Positions 52,835 through 61,970 are shown, counted from the stretch's first letter. The stretch is 64,000 nucleotides of DNA from Arcanobacterium buesumense (GCF_012563545.1 NZ_CP050804.1:1240001-1304000), one strand, 5' to 3'. Notes: generated by a model from the letters alone, not told the origin. Made by a program: numbers and translations.

Positions 52835-53643
52835 TATTCACCTACCTGAGAGTGAGCGGAGATGTCCTCGCCAACATACTTTTCGGTGATTTTAGCAATC
52901 GATCCATCAGCTAGTCGGCGTTGAATTGCTTTATTAAGCTCGGCAACAAAATTATCTTCTCCCTTTTTTACAAGGATTGAACAGCAGCCAGGAGTTTCCA
53001 CTTCACCATCGAGTAATCTTATATTCGAGATTGGATTGTTTTCTTCATAAAGTTTGAATGTGACTAATGAATTTAAAGTGGTTTCAGCTCGACCAGCAGT
53101 GACAAGATCAATTGCTTGTACAAAGCCATCAACTGGAACGATTGGCAATCCAAATGTGTCTTTGGCTAGCATCCCGAGGTTTGAGGTTGTTGATTGAGCT
53201 GATGTCTGTGTGGTGAGGTCATTGATTGAAGTTAGCGGAGAGTCTTTACGCACCGCGAATTTTGCGACATCACGGGTATAGGGCATGGTGAAGTCGTATT
53301 TAGCTTTACGCTCGTCACTAACAGCAAGATTATTAATCACAACCGGGTATTTTCCGGCATCCACCCCCGCGATTAAACCATCCCACGGAGCAACAGTGAA
53401 CTCCACCTGAGCACCAAGATCCTCAGCTAGAAGTTTCATAATATCTATTTCAATTCCAACGAGTTTTCCGTGATTATCCGTGTATGAGTAGGGACGATAG
53501 GTTCCTTCAGTTCCGACGGCGAGGGTGTGAGTTTCTTGTGTTTGTTTTAATAGTTGTCCCGACGACGGCTCACTTGTAGCCGTACAGGCTGCCAATGCGA
53601 GTGTTGCAATAACGAGGGAACTGATTTTTTTGGCCACAGACAT
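52834..53643 (-). CDS. tcyA: Cystine-type ABC importer binding lipoprotein
   Basis: A 269-residue lipoprotein: signal peptide ending LALAAC (Cys20). The TcyA/FliY-like domain shows HTLAVGTEGTYRPYSYTDNHGKLVGIEIDI, VEFTVAPWDGLIAGVDAGKYPVVINNLAVSDERKAKYDF and AQSTTSNLGMLAKD, all close to cystine-binding proteins. AAGGAAAG is its ribosome binding site, which is located within the overlapping Cys-rich leader ORF, so its translation is likely controlled by cysteine supply. Confidence 0.9.
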   Translation of the reverse strand: MSVAKKISSLVIATLALAACTATSEPSSGQLLKQTQETHTLAVGTEGTYRPYSYTDNHGKLVGIEIDIMKLLAEDLGAQVEFTVAPWDGLIAGVDAGKYPVVINNLAVSDERKAKYDFTMPYTRDVAKFAVRKDSPLTSINDLTTQTSAQSTTSNLGMLAKDTFGLPIVPVDGFVQAIDLVTAGRAETTLNSLVTFKLYEENNPISNIRLLDGEVETPGCCSILVKKGEDNFVAELNKAIQRRLADGSIAKITEKYVGEDISAHSQVGE

Positions 53644-53683
53644 AGGTCACTTTCCTTGACAAACAACAGCAATCGGCACACAT
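53570..53683 (-). CDS. Cys-rich leader peptide overlapping tcyA
   Basis: A 37-codon ORF starting ATG 53683: MCADCCC then LSRKVTYVCGQ, with four cysteines in the first seven codons and six in all. It starts 40 bases before tcyA, in another frame, covers the tcyA ribosome binding site and start, and ends 74 bases inside. Polycysteine short ORFs of this type act as cysteine-responsive attenuators in mycobacteria. No ribosome binding site precedes it; a TAAGTT -10-like hexamer (53697-53692) lies eight bases upstream, so it may be translated from a leaderless transcript. Confidence 0.7.
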   Translation of the reverse strand: MCADCCCLSRKVTYVCGQKNQFPRYCNTRIGSLYGYK

Positions 53684-53691
53684 GAGCCAAT

Positions 53692-53697
53692 AACTTA
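53692..53697 (-). promoter_or_regulatory. Candidate -10 for the tcy operon
   Basis: TAAGTT (minus strand) fits TANNNT, eight bases before the leader ATG. A transcript starting at or within two bases of the ATG would be leaderless. No clear -35. Confidence 0.45.
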
Positions 53698-53890
53698 ACG
53701 AACGATGAAAAATTTTCGGACACACTCGTAGAAACGAACATGTTAGGGAGATTTTGTTTATTAGCAACAGCAACTAGAACATGGCGTTATCGCCATAACT
53801 AGCGTGTTGACACTCGAAGATGCTCGTCCGAAAATATACATGTTTTAATTTTCAAGTTACTTCTGGCCTGCTGTCAACATGGAGCTTATA

Positions 53891-54253
53891 ATGAGAGCCA
53901 TGATACGTAGTAATGACATGAACATCGCAATCAATATTATTGGAGATCGTGTGGGGTCTGGACTGGGCAAAGCTCAAACAATGGCAGTAGCCCATATTGT
54001 CGATGGAGCTATCACCTCGTGGGACGAATATGAGGTTGGATGGAACCTGTTACATGGACAAGGCCCTGAAGGAACTCATCACGCGCGCATTGTGAGGTTT
54101 ATGCGTGAGCATGCAATTACCGCAGTGGTTACTGGTCACATGGGCGCTCCTATGGTTAATACGCTCACTAAACTCGGAGTTCGTCCAGTTGTCAATATCA
54201 GTGGCGACGCCCGGCAAGGTGCATTAACTGCCGTCGAGATACTCAATAATTAA
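53891..54253 (+). CDS. NifX/NifB-type dinitrogenase cofactor domain protein
   Basis: A 120-residue protein with the small NifX-like fold (DUF/PF02579): MNIAINIIGDRVGSGLGKAQTMAVAHIVDGAITSWDEYEV, then HHARIVRFMREHAITAVVTGHMGAPMVNTLTKLGVRPV. Nitrogenase genes are absent, so it is not expected to carry an Fe-Mo cofactor; many such proteins in non-fixing bacteria have unknown redox or metal roles. Start ATG 53891 has GGAG before it. It diverges from the tcy operon and has a strong terminator. Confidence 0.83.
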   Translation: MRAMIRSNDMNIAINIIGDRVGSGLGKAQTMAVAHIVDGAITSWDEYEVGWNLLHGQGPEGTHHARIVRFMREHAITAVVTGHMGAPMVNTLTKLGVRPVVNISGDARQGALTAVEILNN

Positions 54254-54261
54254 GGTAAAGC

Positions 54262-54300
54262 AGGTGGGCGGGCAGGAGAAAGATCTCCTGCCCCCCACCT
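54262..54300. terminator. Terminator between the NifX-like gene and brnQ
   Basis: AGGTGGG...GGGCAGGAGA pairs with TCTCCTGCCC...CCACCT around a four-base loop (54262-54300), between two convergent genes. Confidence 0.88.
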
Positions 54301-54316
54301 CACTGAGATTTTCGTA

Positions 54317-55627
54317 TTAAACCGCTACCTCAGTCTGGCTAGCGCTACGAAGAGATAGGTCATAAACCAATCCGATCATTATTGCGATAATGGTTGGAAC
54401 AACCCATGCCATCTGCAAATAACCCAGCGGGAAAAAATCCAGTCCGTACCGCAGCGCAGAAAATACGCTTAAACCAGTGGAATTCAACGCTTCTGGGATA
54501 GCTAAAACAACTGCCGTATAAGTCCCTAACCGATACGCCCAAACCAAATGTTTCCGCGTCACCAATTCAATAATCGCCACAACAATAAGCGAAATTGTAA
54601 TAGGGTAAAGCAACTGATTTAGTGGAGCTACCATGGACAAAATTCGTTCTAGTCCAAGATTCGAAAGCGGGAAAACAATCACAAGATGGATAAGGAGCCA
54701 AGAATGCTGAGAAATACGTGGAAAGAGGTTATGGAAATAATGTGATGACGAAGCCAACAACCCCAAGGCGGTTGTTAAACACGCCAAGAAAACGATCAGC
54801 CCAAAAACTAACTGACCAGTTGTCCCAAAAAGCTCTCGCGAGACTTCGGTGATGACAACAGCACCGTTCGGGCCACTACCGACGCTCCCCAAATGAACTA
54901 AACCTACATAACACACCGCTAGCAATGATCCAGCTAGAATTGAAGCCCCAATCATACCCCGGCGAAGTTTAGCCCCAGTAAATCCTGATGTTGCTAGAGC
55001 TCCTAAAATAACTGGCCCGTACATTAAGGTCGCCAGCGAATCCATCGTGAAATATCCCTCGATCAACCCACTTGCCAGCGGAGCTTGAGCATAACGCGGC
55101 TCAACCGGATGGCTAATGTCGGGCAAAGTGTAAGAAGCAACAACCAAGGCAATCAATAAGAGAATCAAGATTGGCGTCAAATATCCACCAATCCGACTCA
55201 CGATTTTCGTTGGTTGACGAACTAACACATAACAAATACCGAAGAAAATAACCGTGTAAACAAAAAGCTGAAGATGCCCAGAACCTACAAAGGGAACAGC
55301 TGCTATTTCAAAACTGACCGCTGCAACTCGAGGCGTCGGATAAAGCATAGCTGTAGCGATAAACAAAACAGTCGTAAAGATCAATCCAAAACGCGGACCT
55401 ACCCGATCAGCAATTCGACTCTCGCCTTCACGCATCGAACCAGCAGCGATCATGCCCGCCACCGTCAATACTGCACCAGTAATAACAAATCCAATTACCG
55501 CTGTGTACGCATAAGGACCAGCCTCTACGCCTATCATGGCAGGCAAAATAAGATTACCCGCTCCAAAGAACATCGCAAAAAGAGCAAACCCTGCAAAAAT
55601 AATTGATTTTGTTGTAGAAGAAAACAT
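54317..55627 (-). CDS. brnQ: Branched-chain amino acid carrier BrnQ, copy 1
   Basis: A 436-residue twelve-helix sodium-coupled carrier for Leu, Ile and Val. Family motifs: IIFAGFALFAMFFGAGNLILPAMIGVEAGPYAY, LYPTPRVAAVSFE, GYFTMDSLATLMYGPVILGAL, CLTTALGLLASSSHYF. ATG 55627 after GAGGTG. It lies 50 bases after the second brnQ, same strand and order. The C-terminal STGLSVFSALRYGLDFFPLGYLQMAWVVP is identical to copy 2 and near-identical at DNA level (54395-54496 with 55758-55859). Confidence 0.94.
   Translation of the reverse strand: MFSSTTKSIIFAGFALFAMFFGAGNLILPAMIGVEAGPYAYTAVIGFVITGAVLTVAGMIAAGSMREGESRIADRVGPRFGLIFTTVLFIATAMLYPTPRVAAVSFEIAAVPFVGSGHLQLFVYTVIFFGICYVLVRQPTKIVSRIGGYLTPILILLLIALVVASYTLPDISHPVEPRYAQAPLASGLIEGYFTMDSLATLMYGPVILGALATSGFTGAKLRRGMIGASILAGSLLAVCYVGLVHLGSVGSGPNGAVVITEVSRELFGTTGQLVFGLIVFLACLTTALGLLASSSHYFHNLFPRISQHSWLLIHLVIVFPLSNLGLERILSMVAPLNQLLYPITISLIVVAIIELVTRKHLVWAYRLGTYTAVVLAIPEALNSTGLSVFSALRYGLDFFPLGYLQMAWVVPTIIAIMIGLVYDLSLRSASQTEVAV
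54395..54496. repeat. Gene-conversion patch, copy in brnQ 1
   Basis: 98 of 102 bases match 55758-55859, while the rest of the two genes has diverged far more. Confidence 0.85.
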
Positions 55628-55688
55628 AAAACACCTCACCTTTATTGGAACTACCCAGACTTAACTGCTGGAGTGACGACGACGGGGG

Positions 55689-57002
55689 CTAACGCCCCTT
55701 CGTAAGTCGGCCACGGGAAATATCAATTCCCAATCCAATAACGAGTGCTACCGCAGCTGGAACAACCCACGCCATCTGCAAATAACCCAGTGGGAAAAAA
55801 TCCAGTCCGTACCGCAGGGCAGAAAATACGCTTAAACCAGTAGAATTCAACGCTTCTGGCAATGCAAGCAAAGCCGTCGCCCAGGCTGGAATCCGGTAAC
55901 TGAAGAAAAGTCGGCCCGGAGTAGCTAAATCAATTAGTGAAACCACAACAAGTACCATCACAATCGGATAGAGCAACTGATTCACTGGCGCGACGATAGC
56001 TAAGATTTTCACTAAACCGAGATTAGTCAACGCAAATGAAACACCAGTGGCAATACCCAACCATGTTTTTTGACTAATCGCTGGGATCAGATCATGAAAA
56101 TATTCAACCGATGCTCCCAATAAGCCCAAAGCGGTAGTAAAACATGCTAAAACAACGATCATGCCGAACAAAGTTTGCCCTATCGGACCAAATAGATCAC
56201 GTGTGACATTAGCGGTCAATGCAGCTCCATTATCGCCAACACCCACTTGTCCAACACGTACAAGCCCAACATAGACAACAACAAGAAATACCCCAGAAAG
56301 CATACCGGCAAGTGCTGTACCTCGGTGGACTTGACGTTTATTCCAGCCAGCGGCACTAAGTGTAGAAATCACCACACCACCAAACATTAAGGCCGCCAAT
56401 GCATCCATTGTGAAATAACCATGAATGAACCCGGTAACAACGGGGGCAGCCTGATATTGCTCATTTGGGACAGTATTTACTGGTGGCATCATCCAAGAAC
56501 CGATGATAACAACAAGAAGTAAAACAAGAAGGGCCGGAGTAAGCCAGGTACCAACATTACGGATGATCATATTCGGCCGGCGAGCAATGATATATGCCAG
56601 CGTAAAAAATACTGCCGAATAACAGAGCATCATCAAGCGGCTTGCCAGATCGGAAAAAGAATGCGTATACGGACCAAATGCCATCTCATAGCTAACTGCG
56701 CCAACGCGAGGGATAGCATAGACCATTCCAGTAAATAAGAAGATGAGAGTAGTAACTACAAGCCCCATGCGCACACCTAAACGGTCTGCCAGACGCTTCT
56801 CATCTGATCGTTTCGTCGACATTGCCACCATAGACAATACCGGCAGTAAAACTCCCGTCGATACAAACCCTATTGCTGCACTCCATGCCAAATTACCTGC
56901 TTGCGCACCGATCATGACGGGAACAATGAGGTTTCCAGCGCCAAAGAACATCGCAAACAACGCGAGACTGGTAATCACCAAAATTCGCACATTCGATGTC
57001 AT
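55689..57002 (-). CDS. brnQ: Branched-chain amino acid carrier BrnQ, copy 2
   Basis: A 437-residue paralogue of copy 1: LFAMFFGAGNLIVPVMIGAQAGNLA, VYAIPRVGAVSYEMAFGPY, GYFTMDALAALMFGGVVISTL, CFTTALGLLGASVEYFHDLIP. The GAGGAGGGG ribosome binding site before ATG 57002 is strong, and it is first in the operon. Two carriers with different residues at the substrate region may divide the branched-chain substrates; this is inference. Confidence 0.94.
   Translation of the reverse strand: MTSNVRILVITSLALFAMFFGAGNLIVPVMIGAQAGNLAWSAAIGFVSTGVLLPVLSMVAMSTKRSDEKRLADRLGVRMGLVVTTLIFLFTGMVYAIPRVGAVSYEMAFGPYTHSFSDLASRLMMLCYSAVFFTLAYIIARRPNMIIRNVGTWLTPALLVLLLVVIIGSWMMPPVNTVPNEQYQAAPVVTGFIHGYFTMDALAALMFGGVVISTLSAAGWNKRQVHRGTALAGMLSGVFLVVVYVGLVRVGQVGVGDNGAALTANVTRDLFGPIGQTLFGMIVVLACFTTALGLLGASVEYFHDLIPAISQKTWLGIATGVSFALTNLGLVKILAIVAPVNQLLYPIVMVLVVVSLIDLATPGRLFFSYRIPAWATALLALPEALNSTGLSVFSALRYGLDFFPLGYLQMAWVVPAAVALVIGLGIDISRGRLTKGR
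55758..55859. repeat. Gene-conversion patch, copy in brnQ 2
   Basis: Partner of 54395-54496, four mismatches in 102 bases. Confidence 0.85.
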
Positions 57003-57307
57003 AGCCCCTCCTCATCTTAGAAATAATATTTCAGATATAGTTTATTAACCTTAAGAATATGTATCTAACTACCTACTTCCCAAATTGACTGCCCTATCCC
57101 AGATATATCGTTCACATATTGAGATATTCACGTTGGATTAGCTCACATAACCAAGATATCGAGCAACTGCCATATAACCAGGCAGTGTACCGTTGCTTTA
57201 CCAGCGACTATAATAAGAATGTGGATTAGCACAAGACTACGCTACTCACATTGTCACCTACTCTCACCCGCCGAACTATTTGACAGTGAGCTAAGAAAGA
57301 TGGAGTT
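57003..57307. other. 305-base divergent gap between brnQ and mgtC
   Basis: An AT-rich region with promoters for both sides. A TATAAT (57209-57214) points to the MgtC gene about 95 bases downstream, giving an untranslated leader. Several near-repeats of AGATAT occur (57033, 57102, 57120 and 57153 areas). No gene is seen. Confidence 0.5.
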
Positions 57308-58003
57308 ATGTTGAATGTATTAAGCCTTGAACAATTTCTTAACGGCTCATTCGCGTTGCTCGTAACAACTATTTTATGTTTTCTCCTCGGCGTTGAGCGT
57401 TACTACCACAACAAGGACGCAGGAGTAAAAACGCACGTTCTCGTGGGAATGGGTGCCTGCCTTTTTACTCTTGTCTCGATTTATGGGTTTGTTTCTACTG
57501 GCGCTCCCCTAGATCCATCCCGACTTGCCGCCCAAATAGTTTCCGGAGTTGGATTTTTAGGCGCGGGAGTTATTTTTGTCAATAACGATACCGTGAAAGG
57601 TTTGACAACAGCAGCAACTATCTGGATTTCAGCAGCAATGGGAGTGGCGTGCGGCGCAGGAATGTCGCTCTTGGCTCTTGCTACTCTCCTTATTCACTAC
57701 ATTTTGATCTTCGCCATCGGTCCCTTGGCAAATAAGATTCCCAATACGCACCACCTCGAACGTACTGTGGTCGAATATGAAGCTGGCCGCGGAGTGATGC
57801 GCAGAATCCTCGTCGTCGCCACCAGTCTAGGCTATAAGGCCATGGTGAATTCAACTGCTGTTATCGAAACTGAAAACGGCACTGGCATGCGAGCTGTTAT
57901 GCGCTTCGACGGCCCCTACCCTCGAACCACGCTCTATGAACGTTTAGCAGGTTTAGAAGGAGTCAATGCCATTGACGACATCACCCAAGCAAATCTCGAC
58001 TAA
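57308..58003 (+). CDS. MgtC/SapB family membrane protein
   Basis: A 231-residue protein with about four helices in the first 150 residues, the MgtC domain: LCFLLGVERYYHNKDAGVKTHVLVGMGACLFTLVSIYG, LAAQIVSGVGFLGAGVIFVN, GLTTAATIWISAAMGVACGAG; these are the family's hallmark. The C-terminal ~80 residues form a cytoplasmic ACT-like tail. MgtC proteins modulate the F1F0 ATPase and growth in low Mg2+ or in macrophages. Ribosome binding site TGGAG just before ATG 57308. Confidence 0.92.
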   Translation: MLNVLSLEQFLNGSFALLVTTILCFLLGVERYYHNKDAGVKTHVLVGMGACLFTLVSIYGFVSTGAPLDPSRLAAQIVSGVGFLGAGVIFVNNDTVKGLTTAATIWISAAMGVACGAGMSLLALATLLIHYILIFAIGPLANKIPNTHHLERTVVEYEAGRGVMRRILVVATSLGYKAMVNSTAVIETENGTGMRAVMRFDGPYPRTTLYERLAGLEGVNAIDDITQANLD

Positions 58004-58104
58004 CATACGGCCACAGTAAGCGTTCAACATGTTTGGGAAGAGAAAATACCAGTAAGATAAGAATCATCACGCAAGCGCGAAAACTCACAGCGATGGAGAC
58101 AACG

Positions 58105-59247
58105 ATGTCAAATACATTTATATCTGCTTGGACTGACACCGAGGGAATCAAACGAGTCACCAATCTATTTTCTACTACTTTCAGGCATCAACCTCGTATC
58201 CTCGCGGCAGCACCTGGACGAGTTAATCTCATAGGTGAACACACTGATTACAACGACGGACTATGCTTGCCGATCGCCTTACCACACCGTACGTTTATTG
58301 GACTAACACCGCGCGAAGACAACCGTGTTTACTTTATTTCAGATCATGGATCGGCCTGGGAAGGCGATATTTCACAGATCAATCCACATATGCCAGCCTC
58401 GTGGGTCAACTACGCAGGTGGGCCAGCATGGTCACTAAATATCACCCACGGTTTCGATGCTGCTTTTGTTTCTTGCGTCCCCTTAGGGGCAGGGTTATCT
58501 TCGTCAGCCGCTATCGAATGCGCAAGTGCTATCGCACTATCTGACGCTTCAAAAGAAGAGATCGTGGCAGCATGTATCCGTGCAGAAAATGAGATTGCCC
58601 ATGCGCCAACTGGCGGAATGGATCAAACAGTATCGGTATTTGGTGAAGCAGACCATGCTGTTTTCATCGATTTCCAAGACCACTCTCGAGAATTAGTTCC
58701 CGCTTCTTTTAGCGAATATGGCTTAGATATTCTCGTCATTGATACTCGAGCCAAGCATTCCCTAGCAGATGGGCAATACGGCAACCGTCGCGCCGAATGC
58801 GATCAAGCTCGTGATCTTCTAGGATTGTCTTCGTTACGGCAGGCCACCCTCGATCATCTCCCCCAATTACCAGATCTACTCGCACAACGAGTACGCCATG
58901 TGGTGACAGAAAACGCCCGCGTTTTAGATGCCGTCTCAGCTCTGCGTAGCCAAGATTTCCCCAAACTCGGGCAACTTTTTACCCGCTCTCATGAATCATT
59001 GCAGGACGATTTTGAGGTATCGTGCCCCGAACTAGATTGCGTGGTAGAAGCCAGCCTCGAAAGCGGTGCGCTCGGCGCACGCATGACCGGAGGCGGTTTT
59101 GGCGGCTCAGCTATCGCATTAATTGCAACTGAGCATATAGACCACGCCGTATCTCATATTACTGCTCAGGCTCAAGCACATGGCTTCCCGCAACCGGCTT
59201 TCTTACGTGCCCACGCAAGTAATGGAGCCACAATTTTGCACCAATAA
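58105..59247 (+). CDS. galK: Galactokinase
   Basis: A 380-residue GHMP kinase. Galactokinase signature AAPGRVNLIGEHTDYNDG (~residue 35), ATP motif PLGAGLSSSAAIECASAIAL, and TGGGFGGSAIALI near the end; catalytic Asp in GGMDQTVSVFG. It phosphorylates galactose at C1. I choose ATG 58105 (MSNTFISAW, with GGAG behind ATG 58093) over longer starts. It converges on galE across a very long hairpin. Confidence 0.96.
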   Translation: MSNTFISAWTDTEGIKRVTNLFSTTFRHQPRILAAAPGRVNLIGEHTDYNDGLCLPIALPHRTFIGLTPREDNRVYFISDHGSAWEGDISQINPHMPASWVNYAGGPAWSLNITHGFDAAFVSCVPLGAGLSSSAAIECASAIALSDASKEEIVAACIRAENEIAHAPTGGMDQTVSVFGEADHAVFIDFQDHSRELVPASFSEYGLDILVIDTRAKHSLADGQYGNRRAECDQARDLLGLSSLRQATLDHLPQLPDLLAQRVRHVVTENARVLDAVSALRSQDFPKLGQLFTRSHESLQDDFEVSCPELDCVVEASLESGALGARMTGGGFGGSAIALIATEHIDHAVSHITAQAQAHGFPQPAFLRAHASNGATILHQ

Positions 59248-59256
59248 TCTCATCAA

Positions 59257-59303
59257 AAACCATTGGGGGGCTAACACATTTTGTGTTAGCCCCCCAATGG
59301 TTT
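59257..59303. terminator. Bidirectional terminator between galK and galE
   Basis: A 22-bp perfect stem (59257-59278 with 59282-59303) with a three-base loop and A/T-rich ends on both sides. Confidence 0.95.
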
Positions 59304-59313
59304 ATCGACAGAT

Positions 59314-60333
59314 TTATGCGCCGCGATACCCTTGTGGATTTTCTGTCTGCCAGCGCATCGATGATGCGGCCATATCTTCTATCGTATGCGTGGCGCGCCA
59401 GTCCAACTCTACTTGGGCTTTTGTAGCATCAGCATAACTTTCCGCAACATCACCAGCCCGACGAGGCACAACTTCATACGGAATTTCTTTACCCGCTGCC
59501 TTTTCATAAGCCCGAATAACCTCAAGTACTGAATATCCGTGGCCAGTACCCAAGTTATACACATAGACTCCCGGATTATGCAGGTGATCAGTTGCAGCTA
59601 CGTGACCGCGGGCAAGATCTACGACGTGGATATAATCGCGAACACCAGTGCCATCAGGCGTATCATAATCATCACCAAACACTTGGACTTTCGCTAGTTC
59701 GCCAACAGCAACTTTAGCCACGTATGGAGTTAAGTTCGCTGGAATTCCCTTTGGATCCTCGCCAATTAACCCACTTGGGTGCGCCCCTACCGGGTTGAAG
59801 TATCGCAAAATCACGATCGTCCATGATGGATCTGCTACATAGAGATCATTGAGGATCTGCTCTTCAAATACTTTCGTCCAACCGTAAGGATTAGTAGCTA
59901 TTCCAGCGGGTGACTTTTCAGTTAAAGGCAAAACACTTGCTTCACCATAGACCGTAGCAGAAGAGGAAAAGACAAATCTCTTCACGCCATGCTCACGCAT
60001 AGTCTCCAGAAGAGCTAATGCTCCACCGATATTATTGTCATAATACTCTAGTGGTTTTGCAACTGACTCCCCTACAGCTTTAAACCCAGCAAAATGGATA
60101 ACCCAATCAATGGAATTGTCGCTAAAAACCTTATCTAACTTAGCCTTATCTCGAATATCAGCATCGTAAAAGCGCACCTTTTTACCAGTGATTGTTTCAA
60201 CCCTGTTCACCGCAACTGGCGACGAGTTAGAAAAGTTATCAACGCACACCACGTCATAACCCTTCTCCAATAATTCCACTGTGGTGTGGGTACCAATATA
60301 GCCAGCTCCACCAGCAACTAAAACCGTCGTCAT
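59314..60333 (-). CDS. galE: UDP-glucose 4-epimerase
   Basis: A 339-residue short-chain dehydrogenase: NAD motif GGAGYIGTHT, catalytic Ser in SSSATVYG and YGWTKVFEE (Tyr-x-x-x-Lys), and ALRYFNPVGAHPSGLIGEDP. It interconverts UDP-galactose and UDP-glucose. It is downstream of galT (37 bases apart), so galT-galE form one operon opposite to galK. Confidence 0.97.
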   Translation of the reverse strand: MTTVLVAGGAGYIGTHTTVELLEKGYDVVCVDNFSNSSPVAVNRVETITGKKVRFYDADIRDKAKLDKVFSDNSIDWVIHFAGFKAVGESVAKPLEYYDNNIGGALALLETMREHGVKRFVFSSSATVYGEASVLPLTEKSPAGIATNPYGWTKVFEEQILNDLYVADPSWTIVILRYFNPVGAHPSGLIGEDPKGIPANLTPYVAKVAVGELAKVQVFGDDYDTPDGTGVRDYIHVVDLARGHVAATDHLHNPGVYVYNLGTGHGYSVLEVIRAYEKAAGKEIPYEVVPRRAGDVAESYADATKAQVELDWRATHTIEDMAASSMRWQTENPQGYRGA

Positions 60334-60369
60334 CTCTCATACCCCTTAAAAACAATATCCTTACTTATT

Positions 60370-61845
60370 TTATTCACTACGAACGAATCCACAATCAGTT
60401 AAGAATTTTTCGGTACGCCATTGTTCTTTAAACACTGCTGTATTTTCTAAAATTCGTTCACATACGCTACCAAGTTCATCACGAATCGCCTGATCAATCA
60501 CTCGCCGATCGCGACTGCCATCAACTAGTTTGTGGATCTCTTCATTAACAAAATCAAACTCAGCTAACTCGGCAGGCAAGGGCTTGCCTTGCTCAATCGC
60601 ATCAGCTAACTGACCTAACTGCCGTTCTAAACGCGCCGGTAGAATAAACAGACCCTGCGCCTCAATGAGCCCAATAGATTCCTGTTTAATCGCAAAAAAT
60701 TGCGGATGAGCATGGAAAACACCTGCCGGGTATTCCTCCGAAGTAATATTAGAACGGAAAATAATACTCATCTCGTATCCGCGTTCAGTCAACACGCACG
60801 TTGGCGAAACTGCTGAATGCCAACCATTCTCATCACGCGGAATAATCCCGATCTCCGGATCACAGAAATCAAGCCACGCAGTAGCGATTTGGGCACTGAC
60901 ATCTGCCACCGCATGCCGATCTTTACTGATCACCCGAACAACTGTATTCGGCCAGTCAACAATTTCAACAATCGCACCTTCGTATTGCGGAACGCGATAC
61001 GTCACGCGTGTACCTGCAGTGTGCATAGGTAGTGTCTCACCACCACCTTGATAATGATCATGGCCCAACACTGAACCACCAATACGTGGCAACGCCGCAT
61101 TACACCCAATAAAGTATCCCGGGAATTGATCGACGAAATCCATCAAGCGATAATATGTCCGGTCATCCACATGCATCGGCGTGTGATCCATATTTACGGC
61201 AATACCATGCTGGTCAAAATACCCATATGGAGAGAACTGCCAAAACCACGGTTGCCCATCCAAAGTGATCGGAACAGTCCGTAGCGTTGACTTTTGCCGA
61301 CCAGCAAATCCCTCATTTTCATGACAAATTGTACACTGAGGATAGCCACCAGCCACCGAATTACCCGTCATTGCCTTTTTCGGATCCCGGAACTCTGGCT
61401 TGGCAAGATTAATAGTGACAATAACTTGTCCACTATTAAACCTTGGATTCTTATCCAGCATGGCTCGCTTAACATAATGATTAGCAACGCAATAATCATA
61501 GAACCATGACATCGCCTGCATGCCATCTTTATCTTGGCCGATACGGGTATGACGATCTGCAATCTGAGCAGGGGACAACGAGAGAATACCCATAACTTGA
61601 TCAGCTAGACCATCACGTTCTTCTTCCGAAATATGCCCAGCTACAACACATGCCTGGGTAAAATCTGCAATCAGTTGGTCAGGAGCACTAGCATTCGTGT
61701 GTGCTCCAGTTGGCCGATATCCGTCAAGCCCAAAGATGGAAAAAATTCGATTACGGGTAAAGTCTTCATTACGTGGATCTAACTCAAGATTTTTACGGGC
61801 GTAATCAATGAGTTGATCTACGGCACTGTAGATATTTTCAGTCAT
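60370..61845 (-). CDS. galT: UDP-glucose--hexose-1-phosphate uridylyltransferase, GalT class 2
   Basis: A 491-residue enzyme of the Firmicutes-type GalT family (TIGR01239-like), unrelated in sequence to E. coli GalT. Hallmarks: IDYARKNLELDPRNEDFTRNRIF start, YPQCTICHENEGFAGR, NMDHTPMHVDD and GGSVLGHDHYQGG (the His-x-His active site), and FHAHPQFF. It transfers UMP between UDP-glucose and galactose-1-phosphate. Class 2 is uncommon outside low-GC Gram-positives and bifidobacteria/Actinomycetaceae. Confidence 0.96.
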   Translation of the reverse strand: MTENIYSAVDQLIDYARKNLELDPRNEDFTRNRIFSIFGLDGYRPTGAHTNASAPDQLIADFTQACVVAGHISEEERDGLADQVMGILSLSPAQIADRHTRIGQDKDGMQAMSWFYDYCVANHYVKRAMLDKNPRFNSGQVIVTINLAKPEFRDPKKAMTGNSVAGGYPQCTICHENEGFAGRQKSTLRTVPITLDGQPWFWQFSPYGYFDQHGIAVNMDHTPMHVDDRTYYRLMDFVDQFPGYFIGCNAALPRIGGSVLGHDHYQGGGETLPMHTAGTRVTYRVPQYEGAIVEIVDWPNTVVRVISKDRHAVADVSAQIATAWLDFCDPEIGIIPRDENGWHSAVSPTCVLTERGYEMSIIFRSNITSEEYPAGVFHAHPQFFAIKQESIGLIEAQGLFILPARLERQLGQLADAIEQGKPLPAELAEFDFVNEEIHKLVDGSRDRRVIDQAIRDELGSVCERILENTAVFKEQWRTEKFLTDCGFVRSE

Positions 61846-61925
61846 TTTGGCTCGCTTTCACATATGTATTAATCATAACGCGCGCGGGCAAAAATAACTC
61901 AATAAATGCCGATATTAAAATTGGC

Positions 61926-61946
61926 GGTTGCCCAGCTGGGACAACC
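61926..61946 (-). terminator. Weak terminator hairpin after ndh
   Basis: GGTTG and CAACC flank a CCCAGCTGGG palindrome in the gap between ndh and galT. There is no clear T-run. Confidence 0.5.
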
Positions 61947-61970
61947 ACCATCCCTCTACGTCACACTAGC

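Noticed and set aside
53781-53796. ATGGCG / CGCCAT hairpin between tcy and the NifX-like gene as regulator site
   Set aside because: Six-base arms without any clear relation to promoter or ribosome binding site; may be chance.
53801-53840. TTGACA at 53807 with AAATAT/TATACA downstream as promoter of the NifX-like gene
   Set aside because: The spacing is 19-22 bases instead of about 17 and no better -10 exists, so it is only a weak candidate.
57033-57160. AGATAT near-repeats before brnQ copy 2 as a repeat array or CRISPR-like element
   Set aside because: The units are only six or seven bases long with irregular spacing; this is expected in AT-rich DNA.
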